DNA of 54,885 nucleotides from an uncultured Bacteroidales bacterium (GCA_949289565.1 CASEOO010000041.1:1-54885); one strand, 5' to 3'. Shown: positions 44,663 through 54,425, counted from the stretch's first letter. Notes: a model not told the origin generated them from the sequence alone. Made by a program: numbers and translations.

Positions 44663-46273
44663 TCAGAACGCACAGCCTAAAGTGACCATAAAAACGTTCA
44701 GCCATCCATTTGCCAGGAATTCCGGTCTTTTCAATGTGTGATTATAGGTATCGCTCACATCGATATATGCCGATATCTTGTCTCCGAAAAGTCTTGTGTA
44801 TCTGAAAGACAGAGTCCCCGCCACCCTGGAGGCAGTATCGTACTCGAAGTCGCGGTCAAGATAAGAATCCATAGTTCTGTGGTTGTCAGATGAGCTTTCT
44901 GAATATGTGCCGTCCATATTCGACGTTCCGAAACCTGCATAACCATTCACAGACGCGCCAGCCGTGAAGATATTCTTTCCTGCAGTGAAATTTCTCTGCC
45001 CATACAGACAGATATTCATCGCGGTCAGCTCCTGATCTCGATAGAAAGGGTAATAAGTAGCTCTGAAAATACTGTATCTGCCATCAACGGATGCGCCATA
45101 TTCCCATTTCGGACGGAACTGGCTGATACCGAGGTATCCTGTGTATGACAACGAGCCTGAGAGAGTATGCTTTTTCAGTATCTCATTCTGTCCGAAATAT
45201 TCAACAATGGTACTGCCTCCTGGAATGGTAGTCCGCCTGTAGATATTTTCATAGTTGTTCAATCCGGCATATTCTGCAGACAAAGAAATCTTATGAAGAA
45301 CATCCGGGGTATGAATATCCAGACGGCCGTCATACCTGGCGGAGTGGCCGTTGAATTCGCAATAGATGGCCGAACCTGGGGCATTTTCCCCATAGTGCCC
45401 GTCTCGGTACTTGTAGGTCAATTCATTAAAAAACAGCATATGCTCCCGGCCGCCAAATACAAGCTGGAATGCTCCCCCATAAAAACTGTTCACCATCGGC
45501 CGGCCGGGTGAAGTCGTCTTGATATAGCCAAAATCTCCGTCAAGCCCTTCCACCATGCCAAAATAGCCACCATAATCCACAAATGTATAATACTGCCTGT
45601 CGGTGGTGCCGAATGTTCTGCAGTCGAGATTTTCAGTGGTTCTTCTGTACAGGAAATTGAGTCCGGCAGAAAAATTCTCAGACGATGCCATGGTCACACC
45701 GGCAGAAATGCCGAGGTTCATCCATCGGCTTCGAGGCCTCGGGTCTTTACGCTTCGCGTAATCTCCTGTCTCATATGAAATCTCAGCACCCAATGTCCAT
45801 TTTTCATCAATCCCGTAGGAAACACCCCCCAGAAGGGAGTACATTTCCTTGACTTTCTTTCCCGGATTCTCATCCGTGCTCTCCACGAAGTTTATCGGAT
45901 TGTATGAAGGATCCATCAAATAGTGACCACTCATGTTTTGCCCCATAAAGTATGAATATGACAAAGCTCCATGAAACGCTATCCTGTCTGAAATCCGGAC
46001 AAAAGATTCTGTACGTGCGCCTGCCTGCCAGCTGTCATCAGAGCCCTCCACAGGAATCAGCCCGCCATTTTCTTTATCTAAATAAACCTCGACAAAAGAT
46101 GTCCTGTCTGTCTGCAGAGTTCTGAGGCCAGACGCATTGGAGCTTGTCAGCCAAGGATTGGACATCTTGATGAAATCAAAATCATACATGCCCCTCTGGC
46201 CGGACTGCCCCGCCGCCTGGACCACGAATGCAGCCAGGAGCATAATTGATGTATATATTTTTGTTCTGCTCAT
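44663..46273 (-). CDS. DUF6850-family outer-membrane beta-barrel protein
   Basis: The 536-residue protein has a signal peptide (to about residue 22, A-A-G-Q) and then alternating amphipathic strands ending in a terminal aromatic residue (L-G-C-A-F), the pattern of an outer-membrane barrel. Features such as M-S-N-P-W-L-T-S-S-N-A-S-G-L match DUF6850. Family function is unknown; it is typically encoded next to a DUF4876 protein and a TonB-dependent receptor, as here. Confidence 0.82.
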   Translation of the reverse strand: MSRTKIYTSIMLLAAFVVQAAGQSGQRGMYDFDFIKMSNPWLTSSNASGLRTLQTDRTSFVEVYLDKENGGLIPVEGSDDSWQAGARTESFVRISDRIAFHGALSYSYFMGQNMSGHYLMDPSYNPINFVESTDENPGKKVKEMYSLLGGVSYGIDEKWTLGAEISYETGDYAKRKDPRPRSRWMNLGISAGVTMASSENFSAGLNFLYRRTTENLDCRTFGTTDRQYYTFVDYGGYFGMVEGLDGDFGYIKTTSPGRPMVNSFYGGAFQLVFGGREHMLFFNELTYKYRDGHYGENAPGSAIYCEFNGHSARYDGRLDIHTPDVLHKISLSAEYAGLNNYENIYRRTTIPGGSTIVEYFGQNEILKKHTLSGSLSYTGYLGISQFRPKWEYGASVDGRYSIFRATYYPFYRDQELTAMNICLYGQRNFTAGKNIFTAGASVNGYAGFGTSNMDGTYSESSSDNHRTMDSYLDRDFEYDTASRVAGTLSFRYTRLFGDKISAYIDVSDTYNHTLKRPEFLANGWLNVFMVTLGCAF

Positions 46274-46300
46274 AATATTCTGAATTTTATCTGTCCGGTA

Positions 46301-47608
46301 TCAGTTCTTCAATGACGACAATCTCCGTTGATGAAAATCGTTTGAAGAATCATTCGTCTCCATATAGATGATATGTGCGCCATTTGCTATTGACGCCTCT
46401 GCGTCTATACCGGAAGGGTCTGTCGTTCCATAGGCCTGGTCCACTCCGTCAGTGCCTCCGGTATATCCATACACCAGCTTTCCCGCATTTTCCGGAAGGG
46501 CCTCTGTAGCCTCCTTGTCGACATTGCGATATAAAGTATAGCCCCTGTCCGCAGTATGGTAAATATATCCTGCGTCAATATCAGAAGTGAGCCGTTTGCT
46601 GTTGCTGCTTTCATATCCTCCACGGAATATTTCTATACCGTCCACCACCCATATTCTGTTTATCTTGACCACAGGCAGGTTCGCGTTTTCTGTTCTGTCA
46701 TAATTCTCGTCATTCTGGGTGAACGCCTCGATATCAGGATTTTCCAGGATATAGAAAGCTGGGCTGGTCTGAGATATTGGCCAGGCATAGCCCAGGCCAT
46801 AAAGGTAAGTCTGGAGATAATGTGAAGGCTCTATATTGGCTGAAGGATTCGGATAGGTATCCTGACTATATTTGTCGCCATAAGCATGCGGATCGTACAT
46901 TGCATAATATTCCGGACAGCTCAAATCTACAGAATGGCTGTAAGTCGCTGTATGATCTATAGCTCCGTTAATAGCTACCACAATTTGAGAATAAGGAGGA
47001 ATGAGGACCTCTGTTTCGAACCACCAGACGTTCCATCCAGCCGGAATCCATCCCTCTGAATCATAAAGCAGCTGTCCATCACGCAGCCAGCGATTGCTTG
47101 CGTTGCTGTTTGCCGGCGTGGCAAATGCAAAACAAACGTCACTTGCATCCAGTTCATCGCCACTGTTGTTATACAGAACAACATATTTGTCATACTTGTA
47201 TACCCCGCTTCCATCATCTGTCTGGCAACCTCCTATATAAAGTTCCTTTATAATCAGATCTTTCGGCTCAACTTTCGTAAGATTCAATTCTATACGGCCG
47301 CCAGCGCCTGCGCTTATAGTGATGGATGTGCTGAGATTATATATATAATCATCTGTCTTGAACGACGTACTGACATTATACAATCCAGGGACCAAAGAAA
47401 AAGTCGCCGTTCCTGCTGCAGTCTCTGACTTATATGTAACAGAATTAGAGGATGTTGAGACAAGGACAGTGATGCCGTCTTCATCATAGACTTCTCCATC
47501 GCACATGAGAACAAACTCCACCTGAGCCACAGATATGCTTGACGACAGGTCGCAAGAAAAGAAAGCACCTGAAAGCAGCAGTCCTAAAAACAAAACGTAT
47601 TTTTTCAT
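46301..47608 (-). CDS. DUF4876-family lipoprotein
   Basis: The start at ATG 47608 is preferred because it begins a lipoprotein signal (M-K-K-Y-V-L-F-L-G-L, Cys19); an upstream ATG is possible. The 435 residues have an Ig-like N-terminal part and a C-terminal DUF4876 domain (L-I-I-K-E-L-Y-I-G-G-C-Q and Y-V-V-L-Y-N-N-S). The domain has a lamin-tail-like look. It lies between the TonB-dependent receptor (45 bp upstream) and the DUF6850 barrel gene, so it may be the surface partner of the receptor. Confidence 0.82.
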   Translation of the reverse strand: MKKYVLFLGLLLSGAFFSCDLSSSISVAQVEFVLMCDGEVYDEDGITVLVSTSSNSVTYKSETAAGTATFSLVPGLYNVSTSFKTDDYIYNLSTSITISAGAGGRIELNLTKVEPKDLIIKELYIGGCQTDDGSGVYKYDKYVVLYNNSGDELDASDVCFAFATPANSNASNRWLRDGQLLYDSEGWIPAGWNVWWFETEVLIPPYSQIVVAINGAIDHTATYSHSVDLSCPEYYAMYDPHAYGDKYSQDTYPNPSANIEPSHYLQTYLYGLGYAWPISQTSPAFYILENPDIEAFTQNDENYDRTENANLPVVKINRIWVVDGIEIFRGGYESSNSKRLTSDIDAGYIYHTADRGYTLYRNVDKEATEALPENAGKLVYGYTGGTDGVDQAYGTTDPSGIDAEASIANGAHIIYMETNDSSNDFHQRRLSSLKN

Positions 47609-47652
47609 CTTCGTTTCCTGATTCAAATTCATATTTACAAAAACCTTCATTT

Positions 47653-50637
47653 TCAGAACTTAAGCCTCAATGTAAGTCCATAATAGAAATTAGTAATGTA
47701 CACCGAGCCCTGCACATAATCCTCTGTTCTGCTCGAACGTATCTTGCTGAAATTATTGAAGAAGTTGTTAGCATAGAAAGAAATGGAAGCCAGGTCTCCT
47801 ATTTCCTTGGTAACACTGAAGTTCATAGAAAAATACGGGGTCAGATACTCCTTGTTATAATAATAATCCAGATTGTTTACATACGCAAGCTTGGATAAAT
47901 CGGAATACATCTGGGCATCATTATCTCTCGCCCACAGCAGGTCAGCATAATAATCCCTTTTAGTATCCGGATCGTCATATGTCATATAATACTCCGGGTA
48001 CACTACAGCATAGCAGTTTCCATCATAAACCGACCCATCTGTGACTGAAAGAATATCATTTGTATCAGACAGAATGCGAGACCTGATTCCTGCACTTTGC
48101 TCGCTAAGTAAACGTGCATATCTCAAAAGAGTGGCTTCAACACGCAGAGACAGTATCATTCTGACTCTCGGGATATGAGTGGTGAATGTGAGATTTGTGC
48201 TCAGCTGCCGATTCTCTCGTCCATTGGAAAGAGAACGGCCGCCGGCAAAATAGCCGATATAACTGTATGGTTCTCCATCAGCCCCAGTTCCGCCAGGAGA
48301 ATAAGCTTCAATATTATTATCCACTGAACGGTAGCCATAATATGAACCATCCAGGCGGATATTAGTATTTATCGGATTTATTCTCTTGAAATCCACAACC
48401 CACTCAATCCCATATCTTGATATTGGAGAAAAAGTATTGCTAGCAAACGTAGTCTCATTAAGCCGTTTGCGCGCAGAATAGGCAAGCACTTCGTCCGGCA
48501 GGACCCCATTCACGTCCAACACAGTCACTGCCCCTGTTTCCCTGTCTACTTTGAATTGTCTGTTTTCAGCAGGGATGGCACTGCTGGAAAGCGCAGCTAT
48601 AGATGTGTAATTATACACGAACCTGTCATATCCATGACTAAGACGGAAAGCATCAATCGTCCTGTTGTAATACCCTGCCAAAGATATCTTGTTCCCAGCT
48701 ATGTCTATGTCAAAGCCTATTTCTGCCTGCTGATTTTTCTGCCAGCGCAGCTGCGGATTATACTCTATAGTCTTAGGTATAATATAATATGCAGAATAAG
48801 CTTGTCCTGATGAAGTAGATGGAGAAGAAAAAGTATTCACATAAGTGTATTCCGGAACTGGATACAGAATAGAATATGAAGGCAGCTTGGCGGCCACGCC
48901 CCAGCTTGCGCGGAAAGACAGTTCTCTCACAGTCTTGTCCCAGCGGTTTTTCGGAGACAAAACAGTATATTTAAGATTGAACCTCGGAGAAAGGCTGGAA
49001 GTTGTGCCGTAGGCAGAATTTCTGATGATGGTATTGTCATTTCTAAGTCCTGCCACAATATTCAGCCTGGTATTGCCGATAGGTATAGTGATATTCTCCT
49101 CAATATAGGCCGCAATATTATTCATAAACGGTATGTCGCAGTAGCGGTATTCCCAGAAATCCGGTGCAGTGGACATATTCTCAGTATATTGACCTATACC
49201 GAAATTTCCGTCAACAGACCAGTCTACACCAACTTTCAGCTTGCTGTTTATCTCCCCGAATTTCCTTGCCCAGTTCGCTTTCAGCTTCAATCCGTAGTTT
49301 ATCGGCCTGTCATCCACACACATCGTGCTGTACCAATACCCCCGCGGGCGCAGAATGACAGCTGCGTCAGGATTGTCTTCATAATATTGAGCCACAAAAT
49401 AGCCTTCTTCTGTCCCATGCACTGCAGGAGAGTCCTGGGCCCAGTTCACATTTTCATGCTCCCGGCTGCGCTTGTCGCTGTATACCACAGAGCCGCTCAG
49501 TTCCACATTTGTAATCCACTTCTTGCTGAGCAGCCAGTCAAACGAGAAATTTCCCCGGTAAGAGTTGTCTCTGACAGTAGTCCTGTTCTCAGAAAAGGCA
49601 TCAGGATCCGCCTTGGTATCCATGCCTCCCAAGTTTCCAGAGGCACTCACCGAGAATCTGAGCGGAGCCGTGCTGAATATACCGCGGTCAAACAGGTTGC
49701 TGTAAGTCAGCTGCACCTGCTTTCTGTCATACGATTCATATGGCGACCGCTGGTCACCGGTCGCCAATGTATATTCAAGACTGGCATTCAACACTCCTTT
49801 AGAAGCTCCTCTCTTAGTTTCACCGAGACCGAATCCCTTGCTGGCAGAGACCTGTTTCATATTAGGATTCGTGGACATTGTTATAGTATATGGAGTGCGG
49901 CCTTTCTTTGTATTTATTTTCACGACACCTGAGGTCATGTCACCATACTCTACAGACGGGACGCCAGTAATGACTTCTATAGACTCCACGTTCGTGGATG
50001 CAACATTATTCACAGAGGCTCCAGCCACTCCAGAAGTCGAAAACGTGGCAAAGCTTCCGTTGTTGGACAAGCGGACTCCATCAACTTCTACTGCAGTGCC
50101 GAAAGATACATTGCCGGTTTCACCCATATCTCCTGACCGTATATTGAAAACCTGGTTTTCAAGCAGATCCGGATTCCTGGTGGCTCCTCCTGGGAGGAGG
50201 CTCGAAACATCTGCAACATTCAGCATCTGGATATGGTCCAAGGCAGTTTTGTCTATGGTACGGCTCGTAGTGGCGCTGTTGCTGTTGTCCTGAGCTGTGA
50301 CTACCACACTCTCCAGAGTAAGATTGTCTTCCGCCAGCGAAATCATGTAATGATCTATGTTTCTGCTGATGACTATCTCCCTGGTGTCTGTCACAAAGCC
50401 AAGGCAGGATATGCTGATGATATTCTTCCCAGGCTGGACTTTCTGTATAGAGAAGTTCCCGTTACCGTCTGCCACAGCCCACTGCTCTGAATTTTCAAGG
50501 ACTATTGTAGCATATTCTATAGGCTCGCCTGTGGTTTTATTCAAGACTGTTCCGCTAATGGAAAATGTTTCCTGTGCATGAAGAAAGGACGTGGCAGGAA
50601 ATAATATAGAAATAAACAAAGTCAATATTCGTTTCAT
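47653..50637 (-). CDS. TonB-dependent receptor
   Basis: ATG at 50637 begins a signal peptide (M-K-R-I-L-T-L-F-I-S to about residue 22), giving 994 residues. It has a carboxypeptidase-regulatory-like domain (I-S-G-T-V-L-N-K-T-T-G-E-P-I), a plug (about 110-250, with V-E-V-D-G-V-R-L and S-I-E-V-I-T-G-V-P-S-V-E-Y-G-D) and a barrel ending L-R-L-K-F. It lacks an STN domain and a SusD partner, so it resembles metal, cofactor or peptide receptors more than glycan importers. It lies 20 bp after the C69 peptidase gene. Confidence 0.93.
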   Translation of the reverse strand: MKRILTLFISILFPATSFLHAQETFSISGTVLNKTTGEPIEYATIVLENSEQWAVADGNGNFSIQKVQPGKNIISISCLGFVTDTREIVISRNIDHYMISLAEDNLTLESVVVTAQDNSNSATTSRTIDKTALDHIQMLNVADVSSLLPGGATRNPDLLENQVFNIRSGDMGETGNVSFGTAVEVDGVRLSNNGSFATFSTSGVAGASVNNVASTNVESIEVITGVPSVEYGDMTSGVVKINTKKGRTPYTITMSTNPNMKQVSASKGFGLGETKRGASKGVLNASLEYTLATGDQRSPYESYDRKQVQLTYSNLFDRGIFSTAPLRFSVSASGNLGGMDTKADPDAFSENRTTVRDNSYRGNFSFDWLLSKKWITNVELSGSVVYSDKRSREHENVNWAQDSPAVHGTEEGYFVAQYYEDNPDAAVILRPRGYWYSTMCVDDRPINYGLKLKANWARKFGEINSKLKVGVDWSVDGNFGIGQYTENMSTAPDFWEYRYCDIPFMNNIAAYIEENITIPIGNTRLNIVAGLRNDNTIIRNSAYGTTSSLSPRFNLKYTVLSPKNRWDKTVRELSFRASWGVAAKLPSYSILYPVPEYTYVNTFSSPSTSSGQAYSAYYIIPKTIEYNPQLRWQKNQQAEIGFDIDIAGNKISLAGYYNRTIDAFRLSHGYDRFVYNYTSIAALSSSAIPAENRQFKVDRETGAVTVLDVNGVLPDEVLAYSARKRLNETTFASNTFSPISRYGIEWVVDFKRINPINTNIRLDGSYYGYRSVDNNIEAYSPGGTGADGEPYSYIGYFAGGRSLSNGRENRQLSTNLTFTTHIPRVRMILSLRVEATLLRYARLLSEQSAGIRSRILSDTNDILSVTDGSVYDGNCYAVVYPEYYMTYDDPDTKRDYYADLLWARDNDAQMYSDLSKLAYVNNLDYYYNKEYLTPYFSMNFSVTKEIGDLASISFYANNFFNNFSKIRSSRTEDYVQGSVYITNFYYGLTLRLKF

Positions 50638-50656
50638 ATATTCTTTTTTAAGGGGA

Positions 50657-52465
50657 TTATTCCGGCTGGCGGAGTATATCGCCGTGGTCACGGACGACGG
50701 CTTCTTTCCATTTGTCTGTATAGCCAGGGTTTGTGATGCCGTCAGGGATGCGGTCTGAATACCCGTTTGTGACGAAAAAGCCGTCAGGATTCTGGGCCTT
50801 TACATTTCCATCCATGAATTTAACCAGCAGGAAAGTTTCCAGGTCGACCCATTCATCGAATATGCCTTGAGCCGTGCCGACTGAATAGTCTGTCAGAAAG
50901 TCTTTCACTTCGGCAAGCGGATCTATGACCTTTTGAATTTCATCATTTCTCCGGATCTGCTTTCTCGGAGTGTCGAGAGCCTTCTGATACAGAGCCATGG
51001 CCTGAATATCTATTTCAGGGATAATATCCATCTGGCTGTTCTCGAAATCATCAGCCTTTTCCCTGACCACCGGAGCCATGACATTGTACATTCTGTAGCA
51101 GGCATTGGCCACGCGGTTGCATATCCAGAAAGCGGAAGCCGGGGAATATTCGAGGATATTGCCATTGCCCTCTGCGAAGCAGTCGGGCACCTTATTAATA
51201 TTGGTATATATCGGGGTCAAATATGAGGTGGCCGCATCGTCTGTGCCGAACCAGAGCAGGCCGCCTATTACGTCAGGAAGCCATCCGCGTGACTGCCCCA
51301 CAAACCAGAACCCGGTCTGCTGGGTGGCTATGGCGCGTTCATTCACGTAAACCTGTCCTTCATATTCGAAGTCCATCGGCCTCCAGCGGTATGGAAGTGC
51401 ATTGCCTCCGGCACCTATATCTGCAGTCATATCCATCGGAGTGCCTTCGAAATGATCGCGCATGACGTCAGCGACATCTTTCATGGTGATTTTACGTGAG
51501 GGCTTCACGAAGAGCGGGAAACGCTTCGATGCGTCATACCCCATGGCATAATCGAGATATTCATATGAGTCACATGTCACTTCCTTGCCGTTTTCATCTT
51601 CGAATGTGAACTGCCCGTCGCAGAGGATGTTGAAAGCAGACCAGGCACGGGCTTCGCAGCCACGCATAGAGCCGAAATTCAGCGGATTGTATGCGTCGCA
51701 GAAGCTGAAGTCCTCGTCTTTTCCATCGAAATAGCCCATCTCGCGGGCAAAGGAGATGACATCAGGGGCATAGAGGCAGTTCTCCGGGTCGTCGAGGGGG
51801 AAGGTGCTGATCCTGGACTGGTTCGCATGGGCGCAGATATAGCCCTCAGGAAGCCTCCTGGCCACCCATACTATGCCTCTGTTCGCATTCTGTCCGTTTT
51901 CCTCCCTATAGCCTTTTCCGATGAGGTCCATAACCCAGACTTCATCCTTGTCTGCTATGGAAAAGGATTCGCCGCTGGAATAGTAGCCGTAAGTATTTGC
52001 CAGATCGACTATGACTTTTATGGCTTCACGTGCTGTCCTGGCCCTCTGCAGTGTGGTATAGATGAGCGAGCCGTAGTCCATGATCCCGGTAGAGTCAAAG
52101 AGTTCCATACGGCCGCCGAAAGTGGATTCTCCGATGATGAGCTGATGCTCGTTCATGTTCCCGACCGTCTGGTATGTATATGGCACCTGAGGGATATCTC
52201 CGAGATACTTTCCTGTGTCCCACTCGTATATTTTAAGCATTTCTCCTTTTTCATGATTAGCCGCAGGGCGGAAATACAATTCGCCGAAAAGGGTATGGGA
52301 GTCAGCCGCATATGAAACCATGCACGAGCCGTCTGCACTGGCTCCTTTTGAAATGAGGACATTTGTGCAGGCATCTGCATTATAAACCGCGGACATGCAT
52401 AGCAAGGCGGATGCAAGACTGACAAGCACTGGGGAGATGAATGATGTTTTCTTGTCCATTTGCAT
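50657..52465 (-). CDS. C69-family dipeptidase
   Basis: The 602-residue protein has a signal peptide directly followed by the nucleophile: N-A-D-A-C-T-N-V-L-I-S-K-G-A-S, with Cys33 becoming the N-terminal residue of the mature enzyme. This matches the Ntn-hydrolase PepD/C69 family that cleaves dipeptides. A conserved S-R-I-S-T-F follows later. It is the first gene of the leftward operon with the TonB receptor. ATG two codons in is an equal start. Confidence 0.9.
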   Translation of the reverse strand: MQMDKKTSFISPVLVSLASALLCMSAVYNADACTNVLISKGASADGSCMVSYAADSHTLFGELYFRPAANHEKGEMLKIYEWDTGKYLGDIPQVPYTYQTVGNMNEHQLIIGESTFGGRMELFDSTGIMDYGSLIYTTLQRARTAREAIKVIVDLANTYGYYSSGESFSIADKDEVWVMDLIGKGYREENGQNANRGIVWVARRLPEGYICAHANQSRISTFPLDDPENCLYAPDVISFAREMGYFDGKDEDFSFCDAYNPLNFGSMRGCEARAWSAFNILCDGQFTFEDENGKEVTCDSYEYLDYAMGYDASKRFPLFVKPSRKITMKDVADVMRDHFEGTPMDMTADIGAGGNALPYRWRPMDFEYEGQVYVNERAIATQQTGFWFVGQSRGWLPDVIGGLLWFGTDDAATSYLTPIYTNINKVPDCFAEGNGNILEYSPASAFWICNRVANACYRMYNVMAPVVREKADDFENSQMDIIPEIDIQAMALYQKALDTPRKQIRRNDEIQKVIDPLAEVKDFLTDYSVGTAQGIFDEWVDLETFLLVKFMDGNVKAQNPDGFFVTNGYSDRIPDGITNPGYTDKWKEAVVRDHGDILRQPE

Positions 52466-52479
52466 TATGATTATATATT

Positions 52480-52521
52480 TGCATACAGGTAATCAAAACC
52501 TGCATACAGATTACAAATATA
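52480..52521 (-). promoter_or_regulatory. Direct repeat and -7 element upstream of C69
   Basis: TGCATACAG occurs at 52480-52488 and 52501-52509 (period 21), each followed by a similar A/T-rich tail. A TATATTTG element on the minus strand (52521-52514) overlaps the second unit's tail. The arrangement suggests an operator for the C69-receptor operon. No -33 element stands at the optimal spacing. Confidence 0.4.
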
Positions 52522-52562
52522 AAAATAATTATTTCGGTTTGGACAAACTGATAAATATTTTA

Positions 52563-52570
52563 TAACTTTA
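52563..52570 (+). promoter_or_regulatory. Weak -7-like element of the FISUMP gene
   Basis: TAACTTTA differs from TAnnTTTG at the last base, with TTTG 21 bp upstream. Low-quality match, reported because nothing better faces the gene within 100 bases. Confidence 0.25.
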
Positions 52571-52666
52571 CAAAATCGTGGTTACAGCTACGTATATCCA
52601 TGCTTATGTAGACACAAGGCTGGCACAAAGATGCGAAGCAACCATAAACAACAAACACAAATAGTT

Positions 52667-53533
52667 ATGAAAAAAATTTTTTCTATCATGATGGCGGCAG
52701 CCATCGCATTCGCGCTTACGGGCTGCGACAAGACAAATTCTGAAAACGGGGGGGGCGAAGGAACGCCTGATACACTTACTTATGGCGGTGTTACTTACAA
52801 GACGGTAACACTTTCGAACGGCCAGACCTGGATGGCGGAACCTCTGAGGTATGTGCCGGAAGGGATGACCCCTTCTGGTGACCCTAAATCGGATGCGCAC
52901 ATTTGGTATTCTTATAAATTTGATGCAGATGGAAATCCTGTAGCGGATGAATCTTCTGTAGAAGAACGCGGCTATTTATATGACATGTACGCAGCATTAG
53001 GTGGAGTAGAAGTAACACCTGAAAACTGCAAGTCATTCGAGGGAGCTCAGGGGATCTGTCCTGACGGCTGGCATATACCGACCTGGGATGAATACTTTGC
53101 TTTATGCGGGAAATCCAATGAAATGGAGAATGGCAACGGGGCATCTTCCAACACAGAGGCATTGTTCTATGATACCGAATATGATGGAGGCAAAGTTGGA
53201 ATTGCCAATGAGGCTGGCTGGAATGTTGTATTTTCAGGCGCCAGACAAAAAAATGAATTTTCAGCCACAACTATGCAATATGTGAAGACGCAGCTCTCTG
53301 AAACAAATTGCACAATAGAGGAATTCTACGGAGCTCCTGCAATGACATATTTCATGTCATCTACTTTTGACAAAACATATGCTCCTAAGGATAGCCCTGA
53401 AACAATAACCAAAATTTACTTCATGTCTATGATGACGACCTTTACCAAAACATATTCTGAAGGCCGTTTAAGCTTATCAAATGCGCATTGCGAGATGGGC
53501 CAGCAGCTCCGCTGCATCAAGGACGCTGAATAA
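52667..53533 (+). CDS. FISUMP-domain lipoprotein
   Basis: The start at ATG 52667 gives 288 residues with a lipoprotein signal (A-L-T-G-C, Cys20). A Gly-rich linker follows, and then the Fibrobacter succinogenes major paralogous domain, with G-Q-T-W-M-A-E-P-L-R, R-G-Y-L-Y-D-M-Y-A-A and G-I-C-P-D-G-W-H-I-P-T-W-D-E. The last residues contain R-C-I-K-D. Such proteins are surface lipoproteins of unknown ligand. It is divergent from the C69 gene and followed by a strong terminator. Confidence 0.88.
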   Translation: MKKIFSIMMAAAIAFALTGCDKTNSENGGGEGTPDTLTYGGVTYKTVTLSNGQTWMAEPLRYVPEGMTPSGDPKSDAHIWYSYKFDADGNPVADESSVEERGYLYDMYAALGGVEVTPENCKSFEGAQGICPDGWHIPTWDEYFALCGKSNEMENGNGASSNTEALFYDTEYDGGKVGIANEAGWNVVFSGARQKNEFSATTMQYVKTQLSETNCTIEEFYGAPAMTYFMSSTFDKTYAPKDSPETITKIYFMSMMTTFTKTYSEGRLSLSNAHCEMGQQLRCIKDAE

Positions 53534-53574
53534 GCTTCCGGCATTGGCCGGCAGGCCATCATAACAAGACAATG

Positions 53575-53607
53575 ACACCTGACCCGAAAGGCCAGGTGCT
53601 TTTTTTT
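53575..53607 (+). terminator. Terminator of the FISUMP gene
   Basis: A stem (CACCTG/CAGGTG plus two further pairs around a mismatch) with loop CGAAA is followed by eight T. Confidence 0.88.
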
Positions 53608-53743
53608 GCAATCATGGTCCGGCAGATTTGCAATCTGTTTGAACAAGATGAGCCAGAGACAAGAAGTCGGTGTAAACTGAACTGTGTCAAGTTCAAGAAT
53701 CCATATTTACGCAGAATTACCCCTATCGCAAACATATCCCCCT

Positions 53744-53818
53744 CTACAGTTTAACTGGCTGGAAATATCTCTCCTCGCCAAAGAAGATACGCCTGTTCTG
53801 CTTAGCCTTCCGGAACAT
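53744..53818 (-). other. 24-codon ORF overlapping the higA stop
   Basis: ATG at 53818 overlaps the antitoxin TAA by one base (TAATG) and the frame runs 24 codons to TAG. The product is basic, beginning M-F-R-K-A-K-Q-N-R-R-I-F-F and ending Q-P-V-K-L. It could be a coupled mini-protein, or part of a widespread intergenic repeat in Bacteroidota. Undecided. The rest of 53608-53743 holds nothing I can identify. Confidence 0.25.
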
Positions 53819-54120
53819 TACATCGGACGAAGTTCCACAGTCATTCCCATTGCCGCGGCTATTTTATAAAGTGTTGAAACTGTCGGAATTGTCAATCCTC
53901 GCTCTACTCTGGAAATATAACCTTTATCTGCCCCTATGCGCTGTGCAAGTTCCGCCTGCGTAAGTCCTGCATTTTTTCTGGCTTCAAGCAGAATCTGCGC
54001 ATTATATTCCTCCCACGCATGGTTTATCGCTGCTTCCCTCTGCGGTGTACCTTTTGCTCCGAACTCCTTTTCAAGTTCTGCGCTTATATCGTAAATCTCA
54101 TTTGTTTTCATAATACTCAT
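53818..54120 (-). CDS. higA: XRE-family antitoxin (HigA type)
   Basis: The 100-residue protein has an N-terminal part with an acidic helix and a C-terminal helix-turn-helix (about 45-95, with A-G-L-T-Q-A-E-L-A-Q-R-I-G-A-D-K-G-Y-I-S-R-V-E-R-G). It neutralises the upstream toxin and probably represses the operon. The start may be 54120 or 54111; both overlap the toxin 3' end. Confidence 0.88.
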   Translation of the reverse strand: MSIMKTNEIYDISAELEKEFGAKGTPQREAAINHAWEEYNAQILLEARKNAGLTQAELAQRIGADKGYISRVERGLTIPTVSTLYKIAAAMGMTVELRPM

Positions 54121-54421
54121 TCTTTAATTTCACAGCCTTGTCTATCTCGCTTTTTGGGGTTTTCTGCGTCTTTTTCTTGAAACAGTTGAACAATATCACT
54201 ATCGTATCCCCGTCATAAGTGAAGAACAGCCGGAACTCATTATTTCCATAGTTTACTCTGAACTCATAAATACCGTCCCGAATGAACTTTATGTAATGAT
54301 GCGGTATCTTATCTTCCGTTTCAAACAGCAACAATGCTCTCAATATCTTCTTCCTCTCCTGTTCAGATAATTTTGCCATGAACTCTGCATAGTACCCCCT
54401 GTAAGCGATTATCTTTTTCAT
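54098..54421 (-). CDS. higB: RelE/HigB-type toxin
   Basis: The chosen ATG at 54421 gives 107 residues (M-K-K-I-I-A-Y). The RelE-fold pattern is clear: I-Y-E-F-R-V-N-Y-G-N-N-E-F-R-L-F-F, then F-N-C-F-K-K-K-T-Q-K-T-P. Such toxins cut mRNA on the ribosome. Toxin-before-antitoxin order is the HigBA arrangement. The start codon lies only 5 bases after a consensus -7 box, so the transcript may be leaderless. Confidence 0.88.
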   Translation of the reverse strand: MKKIIAYRGYYAEFMAKLSEQERKKILRALLLFETEDKIPHHYIKFIRDGIYEFRVNYGNNEFRLFFTYDGDTIVILFNCFKKKTQKTPKSEIDKAVKLKNEYYENK

Positions 54422-54425
54422 GCGA

